Position numbers and translations under genes: made by a program
Shown: piece by piece, positions 1-13,800 of the stretch
Numbering within the stretch: position 1 is the stretch's first letter
How the letters are laid out: each line of letters starts with the position of its first letter
The notes under the pieces: generated by a model
Database searches by the model: none
Seen by the model: only the letters and a program-made list of their open reading frames with translations
What the model was told of the DNA's origin: nothing
Source of the DNA: Mustela lutreola
Taxonomy: Eukaryota > Chordata > Mammalia > Carnivora > Mustelidae
NCBI RefSeq assembly: GCF_030435805.1
Contig: NC_081295.1
Span: 120,999,501 to 121,063,500 of the forward strand
Length of the DNA: 64,000 nucleotides
Reading direction: 5' to 3'

Positions 1-225
1 CCTCTTTCTCCACAGTGGGAAGGGTCTTTGTCTACGCTGAAGGATAAAGGGTAAAAAATCTTACATCAAGAATAGCAATTTCAAGTTAGGTGCCCAATAA
101 TGGGCTTATCATAACAGGGGAGGGAAGACACTTTAGAGGAAAAAAATCAGCTCAAGCCATATCACATCAAAATATCACAAATGTTTATATTTTATATTGA
201 AATGGACAACTAAATTAAATTTTAT

Positions 226-421
226 TTTATTATTTTTTAAGATTTTATTTATTTATTTGAGAGAGACAGAGAGAGAGAGAACCAGAGTGGGGAAAGGGGC
301 AGAGAGAAGCAGACTCCCTGCTGAGCAGGAAGCCTGACTCTGGACTCAATCCCAAGACTCTGGGATCATGACCTGAGTTGAAAGCAGACACTTAACTGAC
401 AGAGACTCCCAGGCCCCCTAA
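226..421 (-). mobile_element. Can-SINE (tRNA-derived), minus
   Basis: AAGATTTTATTTATTTATTT tail followed by the GA-rich stretch, AGACTCCCTGCTGAGCAGGA and a degraded tRNA-like head near 421. Confidence 0.85.
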
Positions 422-556
422 CATTAAATTTTAAATTATTCTGGAGAACTCTTGAATCCCTGAGAGTATCTCTGCAGAACCCCAGGGGGACGTGCTCTCT
501 GATTCAAGAAAATTGACTTAAGGAGATTTTTTAAGGGTAAATCTAACCTAAACAAG

Positions 557-557
<1 letters not shown>

Positions 558-588
<31 letters not shown>
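558..588. repeat. (CA)n microsatellite
   Basis: About 15 CA units. Confidence 0.9.
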
Positions 589-591
<3 letters not shown>

Positions 592-2124
592 CTATAGCCT
601 TAATCATTATAATTTTTGTGCCCAGTTTGTTAAGAAGCATTTTGAATTTCCATAGTATCTGAGAGTTGATATCTAAGTCAGCAAAGGGGGATAAAGAACC
701 AAGATAAAAAGAGAATTAACTTGCACATATGAGACTTTGACTGGGTGTGTGATGCTGGGAGGGTAATCCTTTTCTCTGGCCTCTGTTTTCTCACTAGTAA
801 AAGCAGGGATGGGGCATTTGCTTTTCAATCTTGCTTCCAACTCTGAGCAAGCAAACAGCATTCAGATGCAAACTTGACAGTAGATGGAGGGGACCCTTGA
901 TGTGTAAGAGGTGGAGAGAAGGGTGAGGACAGATCTCCAGTACCAGGTGCTCTGTGAGGACCTGACTGGAGATGGCACAAACTGGCTGTCAAATGGAGCC
1001 CAGCAGTAGTGCCCTGGCTTTCTGAGGTTGGTGAGGAGTGCTAATGTCACCAGTCTGTCTGCAAGCCTGAAGATTACTCATAACTAAGCCCAGTCAAAGT
1101 CCACTTCTTGGAGTTCCACTTTTCTAAAGATTACAGCTGGTGGGTGGTGACTGTGCTATTCTGACTGGAATCTCATGTTTAGGGGCGGCCTCCAGGACTA
1201 GGCTGTCCCTTCAGTTTGGGTGAAGCAGCACAATCTCCCTTCACCCAAAGCTGGGGGTCTCAGGGGGCTATCTCATACTGTTGGGTTGTCCCACAGTTCT
1301 CACTCCAGTCAGCACCCCAGGACTCTGACCTGCCTTTGGACTCCTGCTGCGTGATGAAGGGTATACCTGAGACCCACTGAGGAGAAGACCCAGCAGCCCC
1401 CAGTTTTACGCTGAAGGAGAAAGGAGACACGTGAGTGGCTTGACGAGTCCTTGGTGGAGGATGATCAGGGAAGTTAGAGAAGGCGACTAAGATGAGGAGG
1501 TGGGGCATGTAGACAGTCGGCATCCACAGGGAAACTCTGCCACTTGCCATAATGCCTTCTACTTGTCTCTGATACTCGTACCCTACTCCATGTTTTTCAA
1601 GGTCTACCATAGCTTATGTGATCCTCATAGTATTGCTGTGCAATGGGCCGGGTGAGAGTCCTAGATTACAGCGCAGAGCAGCAGGATCACGTTACTCGTT
1701 TGTCATGCGTGATGTTGTGCTTGTGTCTCTGGGCCTCGCTAGTCTGTCATGTGGTGATGATGCAGCTGAAAAAATGTTATGGATGAATGTCTCTGTCAGA
1801 GAAGAGAGACAGGAGAGGTTCAAGAAAACAGAGTGAGACTCTTGGGGTCCCAGAAGTAAACACAAAGTTACCTTGTCTCCTAGAATTTTTAGTTTACGTT
1901 GCTTTCTGTCTATAAAATTGTGTTAACCTATGATCAGTTATATCTATTTTTTTAAAATTAATATAGATTTATCAACTTCAAACTTTGTGACAGGAATAAA
2001 TTTGTTCTCACCAGTTAATTACCGTGGTCACTTGGCATTTTGAGAATTTAACATTCGAGGGTTTTTACTGGAAAAAAAAAAAACACCTCTAATGACCTGT
2101 GAAATGTAGTAATTTGTAATTTTT

Positions 2125-2476
2125 TAAATTAACATATAATGTATTATTAGCCCCGGGGGTACAAGTCTGTGAATCGCCAGGTTCACACACTTCACAGCAC
2201 TCACCACAACACATACCCTCCCCAATGTCCATAAACCTACCACCCTCTCCCAACCCCCCTCCCCCCAGCAACCCTCAGTTTGTTTTGTGAGATTAAGATT
2301 CTCTTACAGTTTGTCTCCCTCCAGATCCCATCTTGTTCCATTTATTCCTTTCCTGCCCCCCACCCAAAGCTCCCACGTTACCTCTCAACTTCCTCATATC
2401 AGGGGGATCATATGATAATTGTCTTTCTCTGATTGACTTATTTTGCTAAGCATAATACCCTCTAGTTACATCCATG
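2125..2476 (-). mobile_element. 5'-truncated L1 3' end, minus, with target-site duplication
   Basis: L1 3' UTR in reverse (ACATACCCTCCCCAATGTCC, GACTTATTTTGCTAAGCATA). Flanked by identical 17-bp copies of AGTAATTTGTAATTTTT at 2108-2124 and 2477-2493. Confidence 0.88.
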
Positions 2477-3907
2477 AGTAATTTGTAATTTTTCTTTGCT
2501 GTGAATTTTAACAGTGCATGCATAGACCTTGGAATTCAGAATTGTTATTCACCTAATACCTCAACACAAATCACTACTTATCCCTCATTTATCATCCCAT
2601 CTTAAGGCGTACATTTTATCCAGAAGATTAAATGAAACGTGGGTTTTTGAATATTCGATAGGGCATATCTATATGAGGTCACATCTCTTGATACCAAAGT
2701 TTACTATACTTAGTAGCAATGGCAGTTTCAGAAGAGTCTAGGCCTATAGTAGGTACAAATGGTAAAAATTATCAGGTCAAAAACCTGATAATGAAAATGT
2801 TTTCAAGTTTGCAATGTAAGTTCAGTTGTTTATTTAGTAAAAATCTGCCAAGCATTTTCAGCATACTGACAGCAGATGGTCTATGGTAGTGTTTTCCTTT
2901 GGCATTAATGACACTTTAAGCTGGATAATTCTTTGCTCTAGAGGCTCTCCTGTGAATTGTAGGATGTGTAGCAACTCATCGGATGTCCCCTTTCCCCAGT
3001 TGTGACCACAGAAAATTTCTGCAGACTTTGCCAAATACCCCCCAGGGGCAAGATTCTCCCTTTCCCCTTTCATAACCCTAGTCTAAGGCAGTTACACCCC
3101 CTGTTTATACTGGCTCATGAATTTCTCTGAGCACCAGTGAAGGTTAAGATGCATTTTCACAACTTTCTGCAAAAGCTTCATTAATTTGGGCAATTTTTTT
3201 TCTAGTTGCATTTGAAGGTTCTCCCTCTGCTTTAAAATGAAAGACCTAAAGGAACACGTATCTGTAAACTGTTTATAGCAAATGTGAGTCCTTTTAGTTC
3301 ACAGGACTGAAGGATGCTGCTTGGCATGGGTTTTACCGCTTGTTATTTGCTCTTACTTGTTCAAACGAAATGTTTCTGCTTTTCACAAGAGGAGGCATCT
3401 GCAACCTCCTTCGTTCAGAAGGGAAGTGACTGATGTCTCTAGTGGTGAACTATGGATTGTCGATGCTTTCTGTTAATGCTCAGCCCCATTTTCATATTGA
3501 TATTTGAGTCTCATGTATATCTACGTGTTGTGACTGGGTTTGTATCATCTTCCTAGGGCATTTTAGATGAACGTATGCATCATTTTAAAAAGCAGTTATA
3601 ATGGAGTATAAATCATCTCCTGAACCATTTGGTTTATAATCTGTATTTCAGTGACTGTTGCTTTCCCCCTGTCCTATAGAATCTTACTGGTATTAGTTTC
3701 TGGGGAAAAAAGAAGCAATCGCCAGCTTATTATTGCTCCCAAACAGGTTCTTCTAGTTGGTGTGAAGCAGTAAGAAGCCGGACATGTTAGATGGAATGAG
3801 TCTTGGGCATCTTTCACTCTGAATTTTTCAGTTTTCAAAACTAAAGCTGGCATTCGATTTTTGTTCTGGTAGTTTTTAAAACTTTTTAGCTGTGTGGAAG
3901 CATTTTT

Positions 3908-4084
3908 TTTTTTTTAATTTGATAGACAGAGATCACAAGTAGGCAGAGAGGCAAGCAGAGAGAGGAAGGGAAGCAGGCTCCCTTCTAAGCAGAGAGCCAG
4001 ATGCGGGGCTTGATCTCAGGACCCTGGGATCATGACCCGAGCTGAAGGCAGAGGCTTTAACCCACTGAGTCACCCAGGTGCCCC
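3908..4084 (-). mobile_element. Can-SINE, minus
   Basis: Reverse SINE body ending GTCACCCAGGTGCCCC; 13-bp duplication TGGAAGCATTTTT at 3895-3907 and 4085-4097. Confidence 0.92.
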
Positions 4085-4775
4085 TGGAAGCATTTTTATA
4101 GTGCTGGTATAATGGCATGTTGGGTTTGCGGATCTCTGTAGTTGGGCTATTTCTTTTACTCAACACTTTGTGTTTCAAAATGGCACGAAAGGCAATTTAG
4201 GGTGGTTTCCTTGGTAATCTTTTCCTGTAGCACCATTTCCACCACTCTTCCATTCACTTTCCAAGATGTGCCCTGGGCTTTGGGTTCTCCCAAGGCACTC
4301 GCGATGGCTTCCTGGCTGAAGAGTGAGGATGCAGAAACTTCCTGCTCTTTCCTGTACACTTAGGAGAAGGTAGTGATGAAGAAATTTGCAGGAGGGGCTG
4401 GGAGGCGGGCAAGAAAAAATATTTGAATCCTACTATAAAATTTCTGCAGGCTCCGAATAAATGGACCTTAAGAGATTTTTCAGAATAAAAGAATATTATT
4501 CCTTTAACTCAAGAGGACTTTTCATTTCATTTAGAAATCTTCCCTTAGGCCTAAAAAAAAATAGCTTGAAGTACAACACATGAGGTGAGGGGTCAGAAAT
4601 GATCAGAGAAACTGTGGAGAAATTGAGCCAAGGCCATTTCCTTGTTTGATTGTGGAGGGGTTGATGTTGATTCCTTGTTGTAACTATGTACCTGCTGGAA
4701 ACCACAGAGCGACTTGCTCCATTGCAGTACGGTTGGGTGTACTCATATTTTTCTTTTGTATTGCCTGCAGGGAGA

Positions 4776-4854
4776 ATGGTGGATTTACCAGGATACAGTG
4801 TGTTTGGTGCAGTTGCCTCTTTCTTCTTTGTACTGCTCACCCTAAGGGAGCCAG
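4776..4854 (+). CDS. BTNL2: BTNL2 exon 1, signal peptide
   Basis: The ATG sits in GGAGAATGG, a good initiation context, and opens [18 protein letters not shown], a hydrophobic leader. Donor CCAG|GTAGGG leaves one base (phase 1). A CTGCAG acceptor 5 bp before the ATG suggests that a non-coding 5' exon is spliced on upstream; I could not locate it. Confidence 0.9.
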
Positions 4855-7800
4855 GTAGGGTGCCCTGCTTCCCTTTACTGTACACCTAAATGTCCCAGCA
4901 GAATTCTAAATCAACAGCACTAGGACAATAGTAGGACTGAGGGACCAGGAACCAATGCATCTGTGTTCTGGAAAGGGTCCTCCACTTCCAGCTGGCTTAC
5001 CTTTGAAAAGCTACTTGAGTGCCTTCTGCCTTATAGTTTTCTCATCTTTATGATAATAACAACATACCTATGTCTTAAAGTCTAGGACAGGCTTTAAGAT
5101 TAAATGAGGCTGCCCAGGAAGAAGTACCTGGAACACATTAAGTTATTTATCCATTTTCCTGCTTCCACACAGGACAGCACTTTGGGTGCAAGAAAAATGG
5201 CTGCTTCTTACCACAAATTAAACATCATAAAAATATTTGGAAATTAAGAAATTAGAAGATTTCCAATAAATGGATTTGGGAATCTCAGTGGCTGAATTGT
5301 ACCTTTAAAAGGGATTATGAAAATTCAGTGTTGGGGGAAATTCCAGAGTCCCGAGGAGAATTCAGCATGCAAAAGTAGAAAACAAAACAAAACAAAACAA
5401 AAAACATTAGACAGGGTGCCAGAAGGCTCAGGCTCCAAACCAAGGGCTGTAGAAACTATGTGATGTGATGTGCAGCTGTCCTGACCTCTGTATAATGCAA
5501 TTTCCTAACCTGTAAAAGAAGTTAGCCAGGTGGAATGACTTTATATTTGGATTCCATAAATGAAGAATGCAAGCAGATCTCCACTTAAGCTCTGCAGTGA
5601 GCTTTTGACTAGCGTCTATTTGATATTCATCAGCAAGTGAGCAAGTTGAGGTTCCTTCCTTCTTGGGATGATTGGATGTGGCAGAGAAAATACAAATGGC
5701 CCTAGAGCATTTTAGGATAAGGAAGAATGTGATATATATGACTTATGAGATTATTAAACATAATAACATGTGGAATTATTAAATATCCCTTCGATCTGCA
5801 GATAATGACAAGAGGTCAGATGTGATTCAAAATTTGATTAAAAGTCTCAAACTCTTTAGACACACCACTGCCCTTAATCTACCACAAAATGTCCTTGTAC
5901 AGAAGTGCATTGTGCATACAAAGCTCCAGTTATTGAGGGTACTCCAAACCAAAAATATTTTAAAGTTAAAAAATAATCCCCGTTCCTTCCCTCGAACCAG
6001 AGAAATCCCGAAAAGCTGAAAAATCTAATGAATTAATTTATTACCTAAATTTTAGGAAAAATGATTATGAAATCAGTCACTAACAATTTAAAATGGGATC
6101 ACTAACTATAAAATGAATTATTATAAAATACAAAACAAATCGCTAACAAAGTTCCCAGTGTAAAAAATCAACTTACACATTAACTTATTTGAGAATAAAA
6201 ACAACCCACAGATGGTGGCTTTAGTATCTTAAAGATGAAGAACTTGAGATTCCAAATCTCAAATCTCATTGAAAATAATGAGTTTGCCCCCCACAAATCG
6301 CACAGTGGTGATAGATTTAGCACTAACCCTCAAATTTTTGAACTGCATCTTATTTTCAGTACACAGAATTCTTTTTTGAACAACCAAATGTGCAAACCAT
6401 CATGTCAGATTTCTCTAAATTATTGAAAATAAAGCTTTCCCTCCTCCAGGTGCGTCTATTTTGATAGGCTGGACATCCCAAAACAAGTATATTAGTCTTC
6501 TAATTGGCATTTCCTGGTTCTTCTTTTTCACTCTGTTTTGTAGATACTTGGAGAGTGATTGGTCCTGCATACCCTATCCTAGCCAGGATTGGGGAAGATG
6601 TCCTACTAACCTGTCAGCTCCTCCCAAAGAGGACCACAATGCACATGAAGGTGATATGGTACTCCTCAGAGCCCAGCACACCTGTGTTTGCACACTGGGA
6701 TGGAGCCGATATGACCGAGAAGCAGATGGAGGAGTACAGAGGCCGGGTAGAGTGGATAAAGGATGGCAATCATGAGGGAAATGTGACTCTGAAGATAAAC
6801 AACATCCAACCATCTGATAATGGGCAATACTGGTGCCATTTCCAAGAGAATAACTACTGTGGAGAAACAAGCTTGCTGCTTCAAGTAGCAGGTGAATATT
6901 TTGGAATAGACAGTCTTGGAGGGAGAATATATTAATTCATGGTAAGCCTATTGCCAGTTGAAAAATTCCTTTCTAATCCTCAAGGCAGTTCCTAAATGCC
7001 AGTCCTCTGTCCTGACTCATCCGAAGGCAAGTAAACCTGAAGTCTTCAAAGCAAGCTCACTTAAAAAATCTTCTCAAATTTAACTTAACCAGTTTTGACT
7101 ATTTGTGACCACTAATTGCAATCCATGACATCTGGTCATTAGCAATTTCACTGAGGCACAAATGAGGCTGGTGTATCAGGCTGGTGTGATACAACAAGCC
7201 AATCGCTGTATCTAGCAGACTGCCCAGCAGCCATATCTCAGTGGAACGCATTGTCCTCTACCCAACCTCCAACACGCAATAAGTAAATATGAACATTTTG
7301 TTTCTTTGTGGAGTGCCTCCAGTTAGAAATCTAGTGCTAGGAAGAAAGAGGATAAGGACTGTGCTTTTATGGAGATTATTAAATATTAGTGTTCAATGAT
7401 TTGGGGACTCCAGATGCATTTGTGAATGGCAGGGTTTTGCCTGATGCTTTTGTAGTGACAAAGTGAGGAACAGTTGAGAAAAGGGGATCTGTCCTAGGGA
7501 AAAAACATGTATCTGAAAAGTAAATTATCATCTATTTCCCTGGCAAGAATAACTCCCCCCATATGCCAAAGACAAAATCAGGCAAATCCACTTACCTTCT
7601 CAGGGACATAGTTCTCTGGAGTTGTCACCATCTCTGACTCACACTAAGGCTGTTTCCTAACATCATTTTTTCTTAACACCAATGACTATGATTATTATTA
7701 TTATGTTATAGGTAATCGAAGATGGATGAAAGAACCTATGTATTTCTGAGATATGGAGAGAGGAAGGCAGCTGTTCACTATCAGGAACCTTTGAAAATAA

Positions 7801-10761
7801 GTCACACGTTTTCTAAGGCTGTAGGTGAAGGGAGTGAGTCTCTTTCTCCACCAAATGATAGAGAATTATCATCTATGGGAAACAGAGTCCCTTTGTTTTG
7901 GTTTGAGAGCAGTGTTGGTTGAAGAAAGAATCTCATGACTACATAAAACTAGGATTTCTCAAAAACATTTTCCCATTGACTGTAAGGAATGTTTAGAAAC
8001 CAGAGCTCTTCATTCTATATACCCAGGTTATCTAATTGCTCCCCTAAGGTCATAACCACCAACAGAAAAAATGTGAAGAGTATTTCCTGGAGATGATTTC
8101 TGGCTTATATTAAACTTTATAATTAATCAGAGTCTAGATATCATCTAAATTGTCAGACAGAGTTTGTGGCCTGGGGAAGCTCAATGAATAAATTATAACA
8201 CATCTTTGTTGGCAGCACTAGTGACATAAGCAAAATGTCACTATGTCCCTTTCTCTTATTTTCCTCCTGTCTGGATCTGAAGAAAAATACTGCTCATATG
8301 CTAAAGTTTAAAGATCCAGAATGAGGAACAAGAAAAGTGTGTATGAACGCCAATTTGAAGGGGAAGAGGACTTTGGACCCACAAACTTCTGCTTTCTCCC
8401 TACATGCAATGTCACTGGGATCTTGCTGTCTATGGTTTGTGCCTCCATGGGATCCAGGCCTTAGGGATGTGTCTTCCCTCCACAGGTCTGGGGTCTGCCC
8501 CTTACATCCACGTTGGGGGAGTTGTGGAAAGTGGAGTCCAGCTTGTGTGCACTGCAAAAGGCTGGTTCCCAGAGCCCCAGGTTTATTGGACAGATACCAC
8601 AGGAGAGAAGTTCCTGGCTGTCTCTGAGCATTTCATCCAAGATGTCAATGGCCTGTTCTATGTGGAAACGACTCTTGTGGTCAGGAACGATTCTGTGCAA
8701 ACTGTGTCCTGCTTCATCCGCAATCCCATCCTCAATGAGGAGAAGAGCTCTGTCATCTCCATTCCAGGTCAGAGCTCTGCTTCTAGGACCAATATGCTAA
8801 TACACAATGTGATTAACAGGAAAGGTTCAAAGGACTGTTCCATAGCACCTAATATTTTTTTATTAAGGAAAATATCTAAAATTTAGTCCTATGTATTAAA
8901 AAATATAAACTATTTATGTCTGGAAATATATACTATATTTTGGTTAAATGGCTATTGTTAATGGTATTCCAGTTATTTTCAAGTTCCACCTTTAATTCTT
9001 TCTGTACTAATTTTCTTTACTCACAAGTATGCATCACATGATAAAGAAAATAAAACTATAGTCTTTCAATTAAAATGTTGTCCTATACCACATTGTGCCA
9101 GTTGCTTCTAGCAACCTGCATTGTGAAGATAATCAGAGATGGAGACAACTATTTATATAGTAGCATCTTAACTATAGCCTCATTTATAAATAGTAATAAA
9201 ACAATAGTAAAAAAAGGGCACAATACAACAGTGGAGTGAGTGTTAAGTACCTAATGTGACTATAAATTATAGCATTGATGAAAAATGATATCTCTAAATT
9301 ATTTTAATGGCTGAAAAAATCCATCAGGGCTATTTTATAAAGATTACATCTATCTACCCACCTACCTATGTGTTTATCTATCTATAAACATTTCCAGTCA
9401 TGGAAAGAATAATGACTTTAAATAACTTAAAATTGCACTAAGATTTTTGGGACACCTTCTATATTTAGATATAAGAATATAGGTATTCTTATTCATATAA
9501 ATTGATATATGAAAGAATTTAAAGTAAATGTCACATGTGAAAGTTAAAAGGAACTGAGTATATATTATATAATATGAATATATATTATGTAATATATATC
9601 TGAATGCATATTATAAATGCTTTATATATGTTTTACCTCTCAGTTTGGGATTATAGGGGATAACTGTCTATGTCCATATACTTTTATACTTACCATGTAC
9701 TTATAAGAAGAATATATATAATTTTTACAAGATGTTAAATATCAGTATGTTAAATATCAGCATAAATAAGCTATCATGAGGTAAAGAACTGGGAGACTTT
9801 CTGTTGTACAAACAAAAGGAAAAACAGTTGGATCACTGGATGATCTACAGGAAGGAATATTTTTCTGTATTTAATTTCTTTTTTATGAGTTGAGATTTAT
9901 TTATTTATTTATTTATTTGTTTATTTATTTTAGTATATCAGTCACCATACAGTACATCATTAGTTCTTGATATAGTGTTCCATGATTCATTTTTTCTGTA
10001 TAACACACAGTGCTCCATGCTATACATGCCCTCCTTAGTACCCATAGCCTGGTGATGAATTGAGTTTTTAGTAACATATAGAGCTTTCTTTTCTTTTAAA
10101 ATATTTTCTCTCATTTTCTTTAGGTCAAATTCCTTAATATATTTTTCTTTTTCTTTTTCCAGAGAAACTCCAGAGTGAGCTAGGTAAGTAGACATTGGAT
10201 GCATTAGTATAAAAGAGATACTGCTTGCCCCAAAGGTAATTGGTAATCCCTGGACAAAGCCAGTGGGAGCTAACATGACAATTCGTAATCCAGATGAGAA
10301 ACAGAGGCATGACTTTACCAAGTCTCAAGTTCATTTAGTACTAGAGGGGACTGGCAAAGCACAGCTTCCTTCAGGCACATTTGCACTGTGTAGCCTATGA
10401 CTTTAAGTGTTCACAGGGATCCCACTGAACCTCAGATGGATGCCTGTGAGGGGCGAAGACAATCTCTGCTCTATCTGGCTGGAGAAAAAGAGTACTGCCT
10501 TTGTGTGTAAGGGGTGGTATAGGACAACTGGTGGGTCTCTGGAGGCCCTTTTAAAATCTTTCCAGCATGAAGACAGTATCATGGTAACTGGAGGTCACCA
10601 CCCACCATCTCAACCCTCTGGCCTTGCTGTGGTTTCTGCACTTTCTCCTCATGCCAGTAGATCCTAACCTCATCACTACTGGGCGGGAGCCATTACTTTT
10701 CTCAGATGTAGCCTGGGATACTGTCTGGGTGGATCAGCCATTTTCCTGTTTTTCCTCTTTT

Positions 10762-10817
<56 letters not shown>

Positions 10818-13800
10818 TCGTCTTTTTTTTTTTTTAACTTAACGGTTGAACTGTAGTATTATTTTATTGTACCTAAGATATAGATAAATGGTTTAAAAAG
10901 TAACCAACTGATATTTGAGCCACTTTGAGTTTCTCCTTTACTCCCTTACCATCTTCCTCTTTTCTGTGACCTCTTCTCCCAGCCCATGATAACCAGCTTG
11001 CTCCCTGCCCACGTGCATATGACCTTGCATCATTCATTTTCCATCAATATCCTTCTCACCCTCAAGACACTGGTTACAGGAATGTGTGTGTACACTTGCC
11101 TATTGCAGATTAGGTGAAACTGAGCATACTTTTCAGCCTGTGTAGGAATTTGTGAGGAAAATCAGGGTGGAAAACACACCCCAATCTAGTCTAGTCTAGG
11201 CAGGGTCTAGTGTGATACTTTCAACCCCATCAGGCCATAAAGATAAAGGGAACAGCCTCAGGAAGGTCAAAGGTAAATCCATAAACTGAGGAGGCCTATA
11301 CCATTGTAAACCATACCTTTCAAGTCAGATTCCCTTCTGCCTGCGCAGCATCTGCTTATGATCAGACAGAAACCTTTGACGCTTCCAGTCTGCAAACGGG
11401 AGAAGAATGAGGCACAAAAAAGTCAGCTGCAAGAGATTGGGAGCAGAGGACAACAGTCAAAAAGACTGTTGCCTCAAGCAACTCCACAGTCTCGCTTTTA
11501 TTAGATAGAAACAGTAACCAACAGAAGAGTCGATGAAGGTCAAACGTTAGTCATATGTCATGTAGATAGACAAGAAGGACGGCAGAATATGTCTGTCAAG
11601 TAGTATAAAGTTTATAGTTGAACAAGCACATTCAAAGGACTTATCTAAGTAGCCACAGGTGCTCTCTGGGGAGAAAGAGGAGATAAGGGAAAAACGAAGC
11701 AGGTGGTGTTCAGCCCTGAGTGGGCTGGGCGTTGCCAGCTGCTCAGCTTCAAGGCCATATATTGTCCTCTCCCCCAGAGGCCTGTTGCAGTATCTGTTGT
11801 TCTTAAGGCTGTATCTAAATGTGCTTGGTAACTAGTAAAATTTCCTGGGGGTTAATTTTAAGTAATACATTGTTCTGAGGGGCAGTTGCAACCTTAACTG
11901 GCAGAACTTGTTAGTTACATGTCAGAAAGTCAAGCCAGTGTTTTGGGCAGGTTGACACATGTCTCTGTCCCTCGGGAAGACTTTGTATTTTTAAATTTTT
12001 ATTTATTTATTATTATTTTTTTACTTCTAAAATCCATTTATTTTTTGTTTTGTTTTTTCATGCAATATGTTTCCCCTACTTTTAAAAATTATTAACATAC
12101 AATGTATTATTTGTTTCAAGGGTACAGGTCTGTGATTCATCAGTCTTACACAATTCACAGTGCTCATCACAACACATACCCTCCTCAATGTCCATCACCC
12201 AGCCACTCCATCTTGCACCCCACTCCATTTCAGCAACCCTCACTTTGTTTCCTGAGATTAAGAGTCTCTTATGGTTTGTCTACGTTTCGGGTTTCATCTT
12301 GTTTCATTTTTTTCCTCTCTTCCCCTATGATCTTCTGCCTTGTTTCTCAAATTCCACATGTCAGTGAGATCATATAATTGTCTTTCCCTGATTGACTTAT
12401 TTCACTTAGCATAATACCCTCTAGTTACACCCACATTGTTAAAAATTGCAAGATTTCAAATTTTTTGATGGCTGCATAACATTCCATTGTATGTACATTA
12501 CAACATCTTCTTTATCCATTCATCTGTTGATGGACATTTGGGCTCTTTCCATAGTTTGGCTATTGTATACTTTGCTGCTGTAAACATTGGGGAGCAGGTG
12601 CCATTCAGATCACTACATTTCTATCTTTGGGGTAAATACCTAGCAGGGCAATTGCTGGGTCATAAAGTAGCTCTATTTTCAACTCTTTGAGGAGCATCCA
12701 TACTGTTTTCCAGAGTGGCCGTACCCATTTGCATTCCCATCAACAGTGTAGGAGGGTTCCCCTTTCTCTGGATCCTGGCCAATATCTTGTCATTTCCTGG
12801 CTTGTTAATTTTAGCCATTCTGACTGGTGTGAGTGCTATCTCATTGTGGTTTTGATTTATATTTTCCTGAAACTGAGTGATGTTGAACACTTTTTCATGG
12901 GTCTGTTGGCCATTTAGATGTCTTCTTTGCAGAAATGTCTGTTCACACCTGCCCATTTCTTGACTGGATTATTTGTTCTTTTGGTGTTGAGTTTGAGAAG
13001 TTCTTTGTAGATTTTGGATACCAGCCTTTTATCTGATATGTCATTTGCAAATATCTTCTCTCATTTTGTTGGCTGTCTTTTGGTTTTGTTGACTGTTTCC
13101 TTTGTTGTACAAAAGTTCTCCAACAAAAAGGAGAATTACAGACCAATATCCCTGATAAATGTGGATGCAAAAATTCTCACCAAAATCCTAGCCAATAGGA
13201 TCTAACAGTACATTAAAAGGATTATTGACCACAACTAAGTGAGATTTATTCCTGGGCTACAAGGTTGGTTTGACATCCGTAAATTAATCAATGTGATACA
13301 TTACATAATAAAAGAAAGGACAAGAACTATATGATCCTCTCAGTAGGTGCAGAAAAAGCATTTGACAAAATATAGCATCCTTTCTTGATTAAAACTCTTC
13401 ACAGGGGCATCTGGGTGGCTCAGTTGTTAAGCATTTGCCTTTGGCTCAGGTGATGATCCCAGAGTCCTGGATCAAGGCCTACATTGGGCTCCATGCTTAG
13501 CAGGAAGCCTACTTCCCCATTTCCTACTCTCCCTGCTTGTGTTCCAATTCTCATTGTGTGTGTCTCTCTCAAACAAACAAATAAAATCTTTTAAAAATAA
13601 CAACAACAAAAAACCTTCGTCACAGTGTAGGGATAGAGAGTACATACCTCAATAGCATAGAAGTCATCTATGAAAAACCCACAGCAAATATCATCTTCAG
13701 GAAGACTTTAGGTGATGAGATACTCCTCTGAGTAATTCGAACCATGTTGACATGTCCATTGGAGACCCAGTGCACAGAATACAATCTTGTATTGTGCTGA

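Larger units (their letters stand above)
1..4775. other. BTNL2 upstream region, no gene recognised
   Basis: Holds two Can-SINEs, a short L1 and a (CA)n tract. The stretch 1080-1620 is non-repetitive to my eye and has a 116-codon minus-strand open frame, but it shows no motif or splice pattern I recognise. If synteny with human holds, DRA lies beyond the left edge on the opposite strand; no DRA exon is visible here. Confidence 0.6.

Noticed and set aside
1-4775. DRA or other class II exons and an X/Y-box promoter at the left end
   Set aside because: I looked for class II alpha and beta exon motifs on both strands and saw none; DRA is expected beyond the window.
6461-6884. Other-frame open reading frames over the BTNL2 IgV exon on both strands
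   Set aside because: Shadows of the real exon; no splice or motif support.
10624-10842. Frame with repeated FFLS
   Set aside because: Translation of a TTTC microsatellite.
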